Below are positions 17,230 through 25,834 of a DNA stretch of 64,000 nucleotides, in pieces. Each line of letters opens with the position of its first letter. Position 1 is the stretch's first letter. The notes under the pieces are model-generated. The model was not told the DNA's origin. It did no database searches and saw nothing but the letters and a program-made list of their open reading frames with translations. The DNA comes from Chitinophagaceae bacterium UBA1931 (GTDB taxonomy: Bacteria; Bacteroidota; Bacteroidia; Chitinophagales; Chitinophagaceae), in contig DDFJ01000002.1 of the NCBI GenBank assembly GCA_002337125.1, positions 62,001 to 126,000 of the forward strand, written 5' to 3'. The translations under genes were made by a program, and so were the position numbers.

Positions 17230-19052
17230 GCAGTAACAGTTTGTACGGGAATATGTATGGCAATTAATGTTCCGTTACCGGGTGATGTATCAAAGTCAAG
17301 TGTGCCTTTTAAGAATTGGATACGGCTGCGGATATTTTTTAAACCAATACCATCTTCCTCGTTAAAATTAGCATAGTCAAATCCTTTTCCATTGTCTTCA
17401 ATAGTAACACTGATGCCGTCTTTATCATTGATCAATGCAATATCAAGCTCTGTTGCTTCCGCATGTTTAATGGTATTGTTAATGCATTCCTGGATGACTC
17501 TGAAGAGAATTGTTTCAGTATTGGAATCGAGACGTTCTTCAAATCCTTCGGCATGAAAAAGAATCTTCAGTTTGTTGCCGCTGATTTTTGAAAGCATTTC
17601 ATCAATGGCCTGTGGCAAACCTTTGCTGAGCAGTGCAGCAGGCATCATGCTATGACTGACTGTTCTTACTTCTTTGCAGCTTTCATCCACCAGTTGAATA
17701 ATGTCAAGTAAGTTTTTTTGCTGTGTTTGGTCAGGTACCTCGATGTTGTTGTAGAAGGATGAAAGATTCATTCGTGCGGCACTCATCATTTGCCCTACAC
17801 CGTCGTGCAGATCTTTTGCAATACGGCTGCGTTCTTTTTCTTCAGCTTCAATAATGGCTTTTGCAGCCATTTGCTGCTGCTCTGTTATTTCATTCTGAAG
17901 TTTTGCTTGTTGTTTCAACTTGTATTGATTGTACAACAGAAAGGCTACGAGTAATGCCAGTATTGATACAGACGAAATAATTCCGATTAATAAGTTTCTT
18001 TTCTGGATGATGGTTTTTTGCTGATCAATCTGCTGTTCTTTTTTTCTTGTTTCGTATAAGGTGCTGAGTTCTTCCACCTGCCGGTTTTTCTCCGATGTAA
18101 AAATGGAATCCTTCATTTGTGTTGACCAGGTAAAATAATCGAGTGCTTTTTTATAATCGCCGTTTACATTGGCAACCTTGCTCATCTCCGCATAATTGTT
18201 TGCAACAAGTTCTTTGTATCCCATTCTCTCCGCCACTTTGTTGCTTTCTTCAAAATAATACAAGGCTCTTTCGGGCTTGCTCCATGCACTGTAAAGAATA
18301 CCAAGATCAGAATAGGAGAGTGCAATGGAAAAAGTGTCCTGCATTTTTTGCCTGATGGCTAATGCACGCAGGTGGTAATCTTCAGCCAGTTCAAATTTGC
18401 TTTGCAATACATACACACCTGCAATAAAATTGTAACACCAGCTTTTGCCCATTTCATCTTTTAACCTGATGGCCATTTGTAATGATGTATTGTAATGCTT
18501 CAGTGCTTCGGTATAATTTCCCTGGTATTCATACACCACACCACTTTCATTCAATATCATCTGAATGCCGCTTGAATCTTTCAATGCACGGAAAATGGCT
18601 AATGCTTTATCATAATTTTCGGAAGCACGTTTCAGCTCACGGGTTTTACGGTAAAGTTTCGCCATGTCATTATACACATAAGCCAGCGGCTGATTTTTTC
18701 CAGCCTGTTCATAAATGCGTGCTGCGGTAAAATAAAGATTGGCTGCTTTGTCGTACTCACCTTTGAAGTAATAAGCTATACCCATGTTCTTGCTCAGCTC
18801 TGCAAAGGAAAGCGAGTCTTTCAGTTTTTTTGAAAGCTCAATACCTTCTTCTGCATACTGAATGGTTTGATTAAAACTTACAAGACTGAGTTTGCTGGTG
18901 AGTGATACGTATGCTGATAACTTCTTCTCTGCAGGGATATTGCTGATGATATCATTCTTTAATGAATCGACAGATTTATCCTGCGCAGCAAGTGCAGACG
19001 AAATGAAAATAAATAAAGTAAAAAAGATAACAGTTCTTGTACTAAGCAGCAT
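17226..19052 (-). CDS. TPR-containing sensor histidine kinase (HisKA_3), copy 2
   Basis: 608 residues, same architecture as its downstream partner: signal peptide, TPR array (~40-330), membrane span (~352-372, 'NLLIGIISSVSILALLVAFL'), coiled coil, phospho-His in 'RIAKDLHDGVGQMMSAARMN' (~415) and HATPase with 'IEDNGKGFDYANF'. The kinase cores are nearly alike while the TPR parts have diverged, which fits two inputs feeding one regulator. First gene of the three-gene operon. Confidence 0.92.
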   Translation of the reverse strand: MLLSTRTVIFFTLFIFISSALAAQDKSVDSLKNDIISNIPAEKKLSAYVSLTSKLSLVSFNQTIQYAEEGIELSKKLKDSLSFAELSKNMGIAYYFKGEYDKAANLYFTAARIYEQAGKNQPLAYVYNDMAKLYRKTRELKRASENYDKALAIFRALKDSSGIQMILNESGVVYEYQGNYTEALKHYNTSLQMAIRLKDEMGKSWCYNFIAGVYVLQSKFELAEDYHLRALAIRQKMQDTFSIALSYSDLGILYSAWSKPERALYYFEESNKVAERMGYKELVANNYAEMSKVANVNGDYKKALDYFTWSTQMKDSIFTSEKNRQVEELSTLYETRKKEQQIDQQKTIIQKRNLLIGIISSVSILALLVAFLLYNQYKLKQQAKLQNEITEQQQMAAKAIIEAEEKERSRIAKDLHDGVGQMMSAARMNLSSFYNNIEVPDQTQQKNLLDIIQLVDESCKEVRTVSHSMMPAALLSKGLPQAIDEMLSKISGNKLKILFHAEGFEERLDSNTETILFRVIQECINNTIKHAEATELDIALINDKDGISVTIEDNGKGFDYANFNEEDGIGLKNIRSRIQFLKGTLDFDTSPGNGTLIAIHIPVQTVTA

Positions 19053-19057
19053 GGTGC

Positions 19058-19774
19058 TTACAAGTTAAGAACTTCTTTCATTCCAAAAAATCCTTCTTTG
19101 CCTTTCAGAAATTCGGCAGCAAGCACAGCCCCAAGTGCAAAGCCTGTGCGGTTGTGGGCAGTATGAATGATTTCAATATCATCAACAGCCGATGAGTATT
19201 TCACAAAGTGAGTGCCGGGGGCAGGGTCAATACGTTCGCTGATGATGGAAAGTTCAGCCGGGTTTTGTGCAATATCGTTTACCCAGTTTGTTTTTCTTGT
19301 AACAGCATCAAGCACCTGCTCAGCCAATGTAATGGCAGTGCCGCTTGGTGCATCTTTTTTAGCTGTGTGATGAATTTCTTTGAGCGATACATCGTAGCTG
19401 TCCTGCCCGGCCATGAGCTGTGCAAGACGCTTGTTTACTTCAAAGAAAATATTTACACCTACGCTGAAGTTACTTGCAACGATAAGTCCGGTTTTGTTTT
19501 CAGCTGCCACTTTCTTTGCTTCATCCAGTTTATCGAGCCAGCCGGTTGAACCGCACACAACAGGCACTTTATGCTGAAGGCATTTAATGACATTGTTAAA
19601 TGCAGTATGCGGACTTGTAAATTCAATTGCCACATCAACCTTTGCAAGGTTTTCTGCATTAAAGTCGGCCTGGTTATCTACATCAATAATCAATACGGCT
19701 TCATGGCCTCTTTGTTTTGCAATTTCATGAATGGCTTTACCCATTTTTCCATAACCGATCAATGCAATATTCAT
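19058..19774 (-). CDS. dapB: 4-hydroxy-tetrahydrodipicolinate reductase (DapB)
   Basis: 238 residues in the lysine/diaminopimelate pathway. Start at the ATG 19772-19774 (MNIALIGYGKMGKAIHEIA), which puts the GYGKMG nucleotide motif at the N terminus as in the family. Further signatures: 'EFTSPHTAFNNV', 'GSTGWLDKL', 'SNFSVGVNIFFEVN', the substrate loop 'EIHHTAKKDAPSGTAI' with the catalytic His pair and Lys, and 'HTAHNRTGFALGAVLAAEFL'. In Bacteroidota dapB often follows parB and a DUF5683 gene, exactly as here. Confidence 0.95.
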   Translation of the reverse strand: MNIALIGYGKMGKAIHEIAKQRGHEAVLIIDVDNQADFNAENLAKVDVAIEFTSPHTAFNNVIKCLQHKVPVVCGSTGWLDKLDEAKKVAAENKTGLIVASNFSVGVNIFFEVNKRLAQLMAGQDSYDVSLKEIHHTAKKDAPSGTAITLAEQVLDAVTRKTNWVNDIAQNPAELSIISERIDPAPGTHFVKYSSAVDDIEIIHTAHNRTGFALGAVLAAEFLKGKEGFFGMKEVLNL

Positions 19775-19859
19775 TGTATGAATTTTAAAAAAAGTGAAAC
19801 TGAGTTTTGCAAAGAAACTAATAAACCAGATAACAGCTGTGAGCAGGAGTAAAAAAGAA

Positions 19860-20471
19860 TTACTTCCCGAATGTAAATACCAGCCCAACATTTGCCTGGC
19901 GGGAAACTGGGTTGTAAGTTGGGTTAACCCTGAGCGATAAGTTGTCGTTTACATCAAAGGCTTTGAGGTGGCCGTCAACTGTTGCATCCACCACGTTCAA
20001 TCCCCACAGCAGAATAAAGGCAAGTACTGAATAATCTACATATTGTCTTACTGCAATCCTGTACTGGCGTACTGCTTCGGGATCAACAGGCTGGAACTTA
20101 GGTTTAATAAGATAGTTGTTGGAATCGTTCTTATCCATCAGGTTGCGGTATGCATCTCTTGCATCAATATACTCTTTGCGGTTGTACACAAAAAAACCGG
20201 CAGCAGTACCAAGTGCTCCCCAAACAATCGGGATTTTCCAATATTTTTTATTGTAAGCCTGTCCCCAACCTGGAATTACTGCCGAACGGAGTGTTGCTTT
20301 TCTTGGCACATGAACCGAATCTTTCTTAAACAGGCCTAACGGAATTCGTTCAGGTTTAACCGAATCTTTTTTTACAGGCACAGAAATTTCCTTCTGCACA
20401 CTGTCTTTTTGCTGCGCAGATAAATGAAGAGCGAGAAAGCTGAATGTTACTAATAAAAATAAATACCTCAT
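19860..20471 (-). CDS. DUF5683 membrane protein
   Basis: 203 residues: signal peptide (1-19), a Lys/Ser/Asp linker, then 'ATLRSAVIPGWGQAYNKKYWKIPIVWGALGTAAGFFVY', the hallmark of DUF5683, and a second hydrophobic segment ('YVDYSVLAFILLWGLNVVDATVDGHL'). Function unknown; it nearly always sits between parB and dapB in this phylum. 3-bp gap to parB. Confidence 0.85.
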   Translation of the reverse strand: MRYLFLLVTFSFLALHLSAQQKDSVQKEISVPVKKDSVKPERIPLGLFKKDSVHVPRKATLRSAVIPGWGQAYNKKYWKIPIVWGALGTAAGFFVYNRKEYIDARDAYRNLMDKNDSNNYLIKPKFQPVDPEAVRQYRIAVRQYVDYSVLAFILLWGLNVVDATVDGHLKAFDVNDNLSLRVNPTYNPVSRQANVGLVFTFGK

Positions 20472-20474
20472 GTT

Positions 20475-21389
20475 CTATTCCACATCGGTTCCCAATTGTT
20501 TCAGAATCTGGTTGAACTGCTCCAGTGAGTAGTATTCAATCATGATACTTCCGTTTCCTTTTTTGCTGTGATGCAATTTTACTTTGGTACCAAATTGTGA
20601 TGCTAAATTATCTTCAATACGCTGAAATGCCTGTGGCAACCCGGTCTTTACCGAATTTTTAACAGGGTTTGATTTATATAACTGGCGCACCAAACTTTCT
20701 GTTTGACGAACCGATAATCCTTTTTGTTTGATATGGTTAAACACATACAACTGCTTATCAACCGTATCAACATTAATCAATGCCCTTGCATGGCCCATTG
20801 ATAATTCGCCCGAACGGATAGCCAGCTGAATATCGGGAGGAAGTTTCAGCAAACGGATGTAGTTGGTAACTGTAGTACGGTCTTTACCCATACGTTCAGC
20901 CACCTGCTCCTGCGTGTAATCCAGTTCTTCCATCAAACGTTTATAGCTCAGGGCAATTTCAACTGCATTCAGGTTTTCACGCTGCAGGTTTTCAAGTAAG
21001 GCAAGTTCCAGCAGCTCGGTATCATTTGCCTGACGAATAAACGCCGGAATATCTATTAATCCTGCCAGTTTACTTGCACGCCATCTGCGTTCACCTGCAA
21101 TTAAACGGTATTTGTTAGGGGCAATTTTTGAAACAGTAACCGGCTGAATAATGTCGTGCATTTTAATGCTGTCGGCCAGTTCTTTCAACGCCTGCTCATC
21201 AAAATCTCTTCTCGGCTGCTTGGGGTTAATTTCAATTTCGCTGATGGGAATACGCAAAATTCCAGTTACCGCTTCGGCAACAGTTGGTTTCAGCTGACCA
21301 GCGGTTGTTTTCAGGTCATCATCAATACTCTGCAACAGGGAGCGGATCCCTTTTCCTAAAGCGTCTTTTTTATTTGGTTGTGCTGCCAT
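20475..21389 (-). CDS. parB: Chromosome-partitioning protein ParB
   Basis: 304 residues. Begins 'KKDALGKGIRSLLQSID' as usual; the CTP-binding ParB/Srx fold carries 'NPKQPRRDFDEQALKELADSI' and 'RLIAGERRWRASKLAG' (GERR box, ~107-110), then 'NLQRENLNAVEIALSYKRL', the central HTH ('TQEQVAERMGKDRTTVTNYI') and a C-terminal dimer domain. It spreads on DNA from parS for origin segregation. Unusually, parA is not the next gene upstream: 250 bp of non-coding DNA and a hypothetical gene are there instead. No parS palindrome was found in the window. Confidence 0.95.
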   Translation of the reverse strand: MAAQPNKKDALGKGIRSLLQSIDDDLKTTAGQLKPTVAEAVTGILRIPISEIEINPKQPRRDFDEQALKELADSIKMHDIIQPVTVSKIAPNKYRLIAGERRWRASKLAGLIDIPAFIRQANDTELLELALLENLQRENLNAVEIALSYKRLMEELDYTQEQVAERMGKDRTTVTNYIRLLKLPPDIQLAIRSGELSMGHARALINVDTVDKQLYVFNHIKQKGLSVRQTESLVRQLYKSNPVKNSVKTGLPQAFQRIEDNLASQFGTKVKLHHSKKGNGSIMIEYYSLEQFNQILKQLGTDVE

Positions 21390-21447
21390 GCCTCAAATTT
21401 CAGTTATAAGCTGCGAAGTACCTGTAAAAATTCCAAAAAACAAAAAG

Positions 21448-21487
21448 AGGGGGCAAGTTGCAGGTTGCCGGTTACCGGTTACAGGTG
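21448..21487. repeat. Heptamer-period repeat, word (C/A)GGTT(A/G)C
   Basis: AGGGGGC, AAGTTGC, AGGTTGC, CGGTTAC, CGGTTAC, then AGG, in one 7-bp register, upstream of parB. Confidence 0.75.
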
Positions 21488-21637
21488 TTTTTTTGATACC
21501 GGCTGCTGTTTTTCATGGAATCCCGGTTGCGTCGCAATCCGTTCATCGGTTGGTTATAATGGGAACACTCGTTGGGGTGTTCAAGCGAGCTTACGAATTG
21601 CTAAGCAGTTGATTTAGCCTGAGTACCATTCATTCAT

Positions 21638-22102
21638 TTATTTTTTTGGCAGCTTACTTTTGATTGCTTTTTCAATATAATCAATTAGTTGTTGTTTTTC
21701 GGCTGAAGGTTCTGTCGATAATCCATTGTTAATTAAAAAGATGTTCGCTATTTGATCAAATTCCATATTCTCGATATAAAATAATCTTTCGATTTCCTTT
21801 ACAATTTCACTGATATGGATTTCATGTTCTTGTGCTCTTTGTAAAGCATTTTTATCTCCACTTAATAAAGCATTTCTTTCATAATACGATAGATCAGTAG
21901 TTAAATAGGCAAGGTCTGCATTTACAGTTTCTGAAGTTTTAGATGCTACTTTTCCTCTACCATTACAATAAGCACATTTTCCGGGAGTCCAGTACAATTC
22001 TCTATTTAATCTTTGTATATCCTTAATGTCAACAACTCCTTTCCCCAAACATCGTGGGCAATCAACTTTTTCAGGATTAAAAAGTTTTTTCAGAAAGTTC
22101 AT
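21638..22102 (-). CDS. Hypothetical protein with DnaJ-type CxxCxGxG zinc knuckles
   Basis: 154 residues. Two CxxCxGxG motifs are present, 'CPRCLGKG' (~15-22) and 'CAYCNGRG' (~43-50), the zinc-binding elements of the DnaJ central domain, but there is no J domain. The rest is helical and acidic with no known family. Single gene between parB and crcB on the same strand. Confidence 0.65.
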   Translation of the reverse strand: MNFLKKLFNPEKVDCPRCLGKGVVDIKDIQRLNRELYWTPGKCAYCNGRGKVASKTSETVNADLAYLTTDLSYYERNALLSGDKNALQRAQEHEIHISEIVKEIERLFYIENMEFDQIANIFLINNGLSTEPSAEKQQLIDYIEKAIKSKLPKK

Positions 22103-22149
22103 AATTGAGGGTTTAGGTGTATAAAATCATTCTTGAATGAACGGTTTAC

Positions 22150-22512
22150 TTACTTCATCAACGCATATCCAAACCATGTAGCCAATAATCCAAGAATAAC
22201 CGTAGCTGAAAAATAAATAATGAACAATGCATACTTGTTTTGTTGCAGCATGGTCAGCATTTCAACCGAAAAAGCAGAGTAAGTGGTAAAACCACCACAA
22301 ATACCTGTAACGACAAATAATCTCCAGTTTACATCAAAATGCTCATTACGCATTGCAAATGCAAAAGCAGCACCAATAATAAAGCAACCAATAATATTCA
22401 CTAAGAAAGTTCCCAGCGGGAAAGAAGCATTTTTAAACCACCACGAAAAAGCATAACGCAACATGCTGCCGGCAGCACCACCAATTCCCACAAGTAAAAA
22501 GTTTTTTAGCAT
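22150..22512 (-). CDS. crcB: Fluoride channel CrcB (Fluc)
   Basis: 120 residues with four membrane spans. Typical motifs: 'GIGGAAGSMLRYAFSWWF', 'PLGTFLVNIIGCFIIGAAFA' (conserved Asn of the pore) and 'GICGGFTTYSAFSVEM' (the Gly-Thr-Thr-x-Ser stretch). Acts as a dual-topology dimer exporting fluoride. No fluoride riboswitch could be recognised upstream; a heptamer repeat lies there instead. Confidence 0.93.
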   Translation of the reverse strand: MLKNFLLVGIGGAAGSMLRYAFSWWFKNASFPLGTFLVNIIGCFIIGAAFAFAMRNEHFDVNWRLFVVTGICGGFTTYSAFSVEMLTMLQQNKYALFIIYFSATVILGLLATWFGYALMK

Positions 22513-22516
22513 AGAT

Positions 22517-22558
22517 GAAGTTAGGAGTTAGAATTTAGAAGATAGAAGCAAGAAGAGC
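22517..22558. repeat. Heptamer-period repeat, word GAAGTTA, six units
   Basis: GAAGTTA, GGAGTTA, GAATTTA, GAAGATA, GAAGCAA, GAAGAGC in unbroken 7-bp register. Forms an inverted pair with 22600-22641, so the two can fold together around a ~40-bp loop. Confidence 0.8.
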
Positions 22559-22599
22559 GAACCCGAACATAGAACAACAAACATTTATGAAACGTTTTT

Positions 22600-22641
22600 C
22601 TGTTCTAACTTCTGTCTTCTGTATTCTAGCTTCTTTCTTTT
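22600..22641. repeat. Heptamer-period repeat, word AACTTCT, six units (inverse of 22517)
   Basis: CTGTTCT, AACTTCT, GTCTTCT, GTATTCT, AGCTTCT, TTCTTTT. The word is the reverse complement (rotated) of the one at 22517. The end of the block overlaps the stop codon of the lipoprotein gene at 22640. Confidence 0.8.
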
Positions 22642-23044
22642 AAAGATTTCCTGTAAATGTATAATTGAAATCAACCTGCCACAAGCCATTTCTCAAAACT
22701 ACTTTGATAGGCATTTGTTTGTTTTTGTATGAATTGGAGTAATTCACAATCACCACACTGTCGCTTACATTATCAACCGAATGAATAACGATGCTTGAAC
22801 CTTTGTAACCTTCTTTATCTTTTGCACTCATTTCAGTGTTGTACTTTTTCTCAATAACACCAAGCTCATAAAGATTCAGGCTGTCTTTCACCATCAGCTC
22901 CCTTGCCCAGTCATATTCCCCGTTTAACGAACTGCGGATAAACTCACGTGCTGTACCCAGTGCATCATCAGGCCGTTCGTGCTTTTCTTTACAGGCAGCA
23001 AAAGCTGCAATAACAACTAACAGGAGAAGGATCGTTTTCTTCAT
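22640..23044 (-). CDS. Small lipoprotein, DUF4878-like
   Basis: 134 residues. Lipobox 'AAFAACKEK' (Cys ~18). The mature part has the NTF2-like layout of DUF4878: 'ALGTAREFIRSSLNGEYDWA ... YKGSSIVIHSVDNVSDSVVI' and a closing 'NGLWQVDFNYTF'. Cell-envelope location; function unknown. Confidence 0.65.
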   Translation of the reverse strand: MKKTILLLLVVIAAFAACKEKHERPDDALGTAREFIRSSLNGEYDWARELMVKDSLNLYELGVIEKKYNTEMSAKDKEGYKGSSIVIHSVDNVSDSVVIVNYSNSYKNKQMPIKVVLRNGLWQVDFNYTFTGNL

Positions 23045-23116
23045 AATCTCAAATGTACAAAAGGGATTATATCGAAGCGCAGATTTATCAGATTTAAGCA
23101 GAGGTTAACGGATAAA

Positions 23117-23147
23117 AAAATCCCGTCTCAAAGTTGAAACGGGATTT
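23117..23147. terminator. Intrinsic terminator
   Basis: Stem AAATCCCGT...ACGGGATTT with an inner TCAA/TTGA extension and one mismatch, in an A-run/T-run context. It lies between the PhoH gene (ends 23174) and the lipoprotein gene and serves the minus strand. Confidence 0.7.
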
Positions 23148-23173
23148 GCGGTTGTATATGCGATGTAAGATCT

Positions 23174-24157
23174 CTATCTCCTGTAACCACCTTGTTCCAT
23201 ATCCTGCTGGTGGTCTTTGTCGTAAGCACGGATGATGGCTTTCACCAGGCGGTGACGAACAACGTCTTCTTCATCCAGTTCAATGTGGCTGATGCCATCA
23301 ATATTCTTCAGGATGCGGATACCTTTTTCCAAACCACTGCGTTGATTTTTCGGAAGGTCAACCTGTGTTAAGTCGCCGGTAATAATTGCTTTTGCATTGG
23401 CGCCAATACGGGTGAGGAACATTTTCAACTGCAGATCAGTTGTGTTCTGCGCCTCATCAAGAATAATGAATGCATTATCCAGCGTACGGCCACGCATATA
23501 AGCAAGCGGAGCAATTTCAATTACACGGGTGCTCATATAATAACCCAGCTTGTCTGCAGGAATCATATCATCCAGCGCATCGTATAACGGGCGCAGGTAT
23601 GGATCAATTTTTTCCTTTAAATCGCCGGGGAGGAAACCGAGGCTTTCGCCTGCTTCAACAGCAGGACGTGTAAGGATAATTTTCTTTACCAGTTTATTCT
23701 TCAATGCACGAACAGCCAATGCAACTGCGGTGTATGTTTTACCTGTACCTGCCGGACCAACAGCAAACAAAATATCATTTTTGTCAATCGCTGCCACCAT
23801 TTTTTTCTGGTTCTGTGTACGGGCACGAACAGTGCGGCCATTGGGGCCAAACACCAGTACTTCGCTGGGGTTACGCTCAATAAAATGATCAACTGTCTCC
23901 TGGTCATCACCTCCAAGAATCTGTTCAAAGTAATTTTCACTGAGCTGACCATTGCGTTCGAGATAAGCAATAAGCAGATCAATTTTTTCCTTTGCCTGGT
24001 CAATTTGTTCAGGACTTCCGCTGAGCTTGATTTGAGTGCCTCTTGAAAGAATCTTCAGAAGAGGAAATTTCTTTTTCAGGATATCGAGCTTGCCGTTGTT
24101 AACACCGAAGAACTCAATAGGGTTTACGGTTTCGAGGTTGATAATAGTTTCTGTCAA
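23174..24157 (-). CDS. PhoH-family ATPase
   Basis: 327 residues, usual length for YbeZ/PhoH-L. An N-terminal KH-like part is followed by the helicase-like ATPase: Walker A 'GPAGTGKTYTAVALAV' (~137-145), 'KIILTRPAVEAGESLGFLPG', Walker B 'FIILDEAQN', and the 'ITGDLTQVDLP' motif. Linked in other bacteria to rRNA processing and, with YbeY, to RNA quality control. Single gene here. Confidence 0.92.
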   Translation of the reverse strand: MTETIINLETVNPIEFFGVNNGKLDILKKKFPLLKILSRGTQIKLSGSPEQIDQAKEKIDLLIAYLERNGQLSENYFEQILGGDDQETVDHFIERNPSEVLVFGPNGRTVRARTQNQKKMVAAIDKNDILFAVGPAGTGKTYTAVALAVRALKNKLVKKIILTRPAVEAGESLGFLPGDLKEKIDPYLRPLYDALDDMIPADKLGYYMSTRVIEIAPLAYMRGRTLDNAFIILDEAQNTTDLQLKMFLTRIGANAKAIITGDLTQVDLPKNQRSGLEKGIRILKNIDGISHIELDEEDVVRHRLVKAIIRAYDKDHQQDMEQGGYRR

Positions 24158-24376
24158 TGATTTTCCATTTTAGCGGCGGTACCGGAATAACTTATTACAG
24201 CACCTGCCATGTTCACAATAAGTATCAGTTTGTGCCTGATACTACTAACCCGTCCATCTGTTTCCAATATTACTTATTGAAAAGTTATTTTCATAAAGTT
24301 ACTTATTCACAGCATGTGGAAACGTTAACAAACAGGCAATTTTAAATTCACTTATTACCTTAGTAAAAAATCTGAC

Positions 24377-25033
24377 TTGTACATCAACATTCATACACAT
24401 CTTGCTCAACCAACCGATGATTGGTTTTTGCAGAATTTCTATACTCACTTTAATCAAACAACTGAATTAAAATATTGTTCAGCAGGGGTGCATCCATGGT
24501 ATATAAATGCACAGCAATGGCAGGAAGATTTTGCATCATTAACCAATGCAGTTCAGACAAAAAATATTTTAGCAATTGGTGAATGCGGATTAGATAAAGT
24601 TTGTGCAACAGATTTTGATTTGCAGGTGAAAGTGTTTGTTCAGCACATTCATCTTGCCAATGAAATCAACAAACCTTTGATTCTTCATTGTGTACGTGCA
24701 CATGATGATATTCTTTTGCTGTTGAAAAAAGAACGAAATAAAGTACCTGTGATTTTTCACGGCTTCAACCGCAATGAAGCAATTGCAAAAAAAATTATTG
24801 AAGCAGGGTGTTATGTTTCGTTTGGCAAAGGGCTTGTAAAAAAAGAAATGCAGGAGTGTTTACGCAAAATTCCTGTTGATCGTTTTTTTCTTGAAACAGA
24901 TGATGCAGAGATCAGCATCAGGGATATTTATCAATTAGCTGCAAAAGCTTTTCAGATTGATGAAGATTCACTTAGTTTGCAGCTTTTCAAAAATGCATCA
25001 GCTATTTTTGGTGCCGGAGTTTTAAAAATATGA
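24377..25033 (+). CDS. TatD-family hydrolase
   Basis: 218 residues. Starts with TTG at 24377 (M-YINIHTHL), which puts the metal-binding H-x-H at residues 6-8 as in the family; no ATG is available. Other ligands: Glu in 'AIGECGLDK', His in 'LILHCVRAHD', His in 'VIFHGFNR', Asp in 'FLETDDAE'. TatD proteins are metal-dependent nucleases. Shorter than E. coli TatD (~260), typical of the Bacteroidota form. Its stop overlaps the next gene's start. Confidence 0.85.
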   Translation: MYINIHTHLAQPTDDWFLQNFYTHFNQTTELKYCSAGVHPWYINAQQWQEDFASLTNAVQTKNILAIGECGLDKVCATDFDLQVKVFVQHIHLANEINKPLILHCVRAHDDILLLLKKERNKVPVIFHGFNRNEAIAKKIIEAGCYVSFGKGLVKKEMQECLRKIPVDRFFLETDDAEISIRDIYQLAAKAFQIDEDSLSLQLFKNASAIFGAGVLKI

Positions 25034-25764
25034 TGGATATTTCGTGGCTTTCACGCACAAGTTTATTGATTGGTGAAGAACGGGTACGCCTGCTCACACA
25101 AAAACATGTAATGGTTGTTGGGCTGGGTGGTGTAGGTTCTTTTGCTGCCGAGTTTATTGCACGCAGTGGTGTGGGTATAATGACGATTATTGATGGCGAT
25201 GTGGTTGATCCCAGCAACCGCAACAGGCAGTTGCCTGCACTTGCAACGAATCATGGCGAATCAAAAGCAATGATTATGGCTGAACGTCTGAAAGCCATTA
25301 ATCCTGAACTGCAGCTGAACGTTGTAAAAGAATTTGTGAACCCGCAAATGGTACAGCAGCAACTTGCATTAAAACCCGATTATATCATTGATGCCATCGA
25401 CAGTATTACACCAAAGATTACATTTATTTCATTAGCTTATGAAAGTGGATTGCCATTGGTAAGCAGCATGGGTGCAGGTGCAAAACTTGATCCCACAAAA
25501 CTGCAGGTGGTTGATATTTCAAAGACATATAATTGTCCCTTTGCACACCAGATAAGAAAAATGCTGAAGGAAAAAGGTATCCGGTCGGGAATAAAAGCAG
25601 TTTTTTCTCCTGAAAAAGTTATTAAGGAAAGTTTGATGATGACAGATGGAAAGAATTATAAAAAATCAGCTTACGGAACGGTGTCGTATATGCCTGCAGT
25701 GTTTGGTGCTGTTGCAGCATCCGTTGTTATCAGGGATCTGATTGGAATAAAAGGTGAATCGTGA
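25030..25764 (+). CDS. tcdA: tRNA threonylcarbamoyladenosine dehydratase (TcdA-like)
   Basis: 244 residues of the E1/MoeB/ThiF superfamily. ATP motif 'VMVVGLGGVGSFAAEFIARS' (~28-47), 'IIDGDVVDPSNRNRQLPALA', 'DYIIDAIDSITPKI' and 'SSMGAGAKLDPTKLQVVDIS' match the TcdA (CsdL/YgdL) family, which cyclises t6A37 of tRNA to ct6A. Overlaps tatD by 4 bp, so the two are translationally coupled. The last codons and stop fall inside a heptamer repeat. Confidence 0.88.
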   Translation: MMDISWLSRTSLLIGEERVRLLTQKHVMVVGLGGVGSFAAEFIARSGVGIMTIIDGDVVDPSNRNRQLPALATNHGESKAMIMAERLKAINPELQLNVVKEFVNPQMVQQQLALKPDYIIDAIDSITPKITFISLAYESGLPLVSSMGAGAKLDPTKLQVVDISKTYNCPFAHQIRKMLKEKGIRSGIKAVFSPEKVIKESLMMTDGKNYKKSAYGTVSYMPAVFGAVAASVVIRDLIGIKGES

Positions 25765-25773
25765 GTCGTGAAT
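25753..25773. repeat. Heptamer-period repeat, word CGTGAAT
   Basis: GGTGAAT, CGTGAGT, CGTGAAT. The first word encodes the end of TcdA, so repeat and stop codon overlap. Confidence 0.65.
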
Positions 25774-25797
25774 AAAACCAGTACACATCATTTTCTG

Positions 25798-25832
25798 TTT
25801 TTCATTTTTCATTTTTAACTTTTACCTTTCAT
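25798..25832. repeat. Heptamer-period repeat, word TTTTTCA
   Basis: TTTTTCA, TTTTTCA, TTTTTAA, CTTTTAC, CTTTCAT in a 7-bp register, ending at the start codon of the MBL gene (25835). Confidence 0.65.
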
Positions 25833-25834
25833 AA

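Noticed and set aside
20475..21637. parS site near parB
   Set aside because: No TGTTTCACGTGAAACA-like palindrome was seen in this region or elsewhere in the window.
22513..22640. Fluoride riboswitch upstream of crcB
   Set aside because: No conserved crcB-motif core could be recognised; the region is an inverted heptamer repeat.
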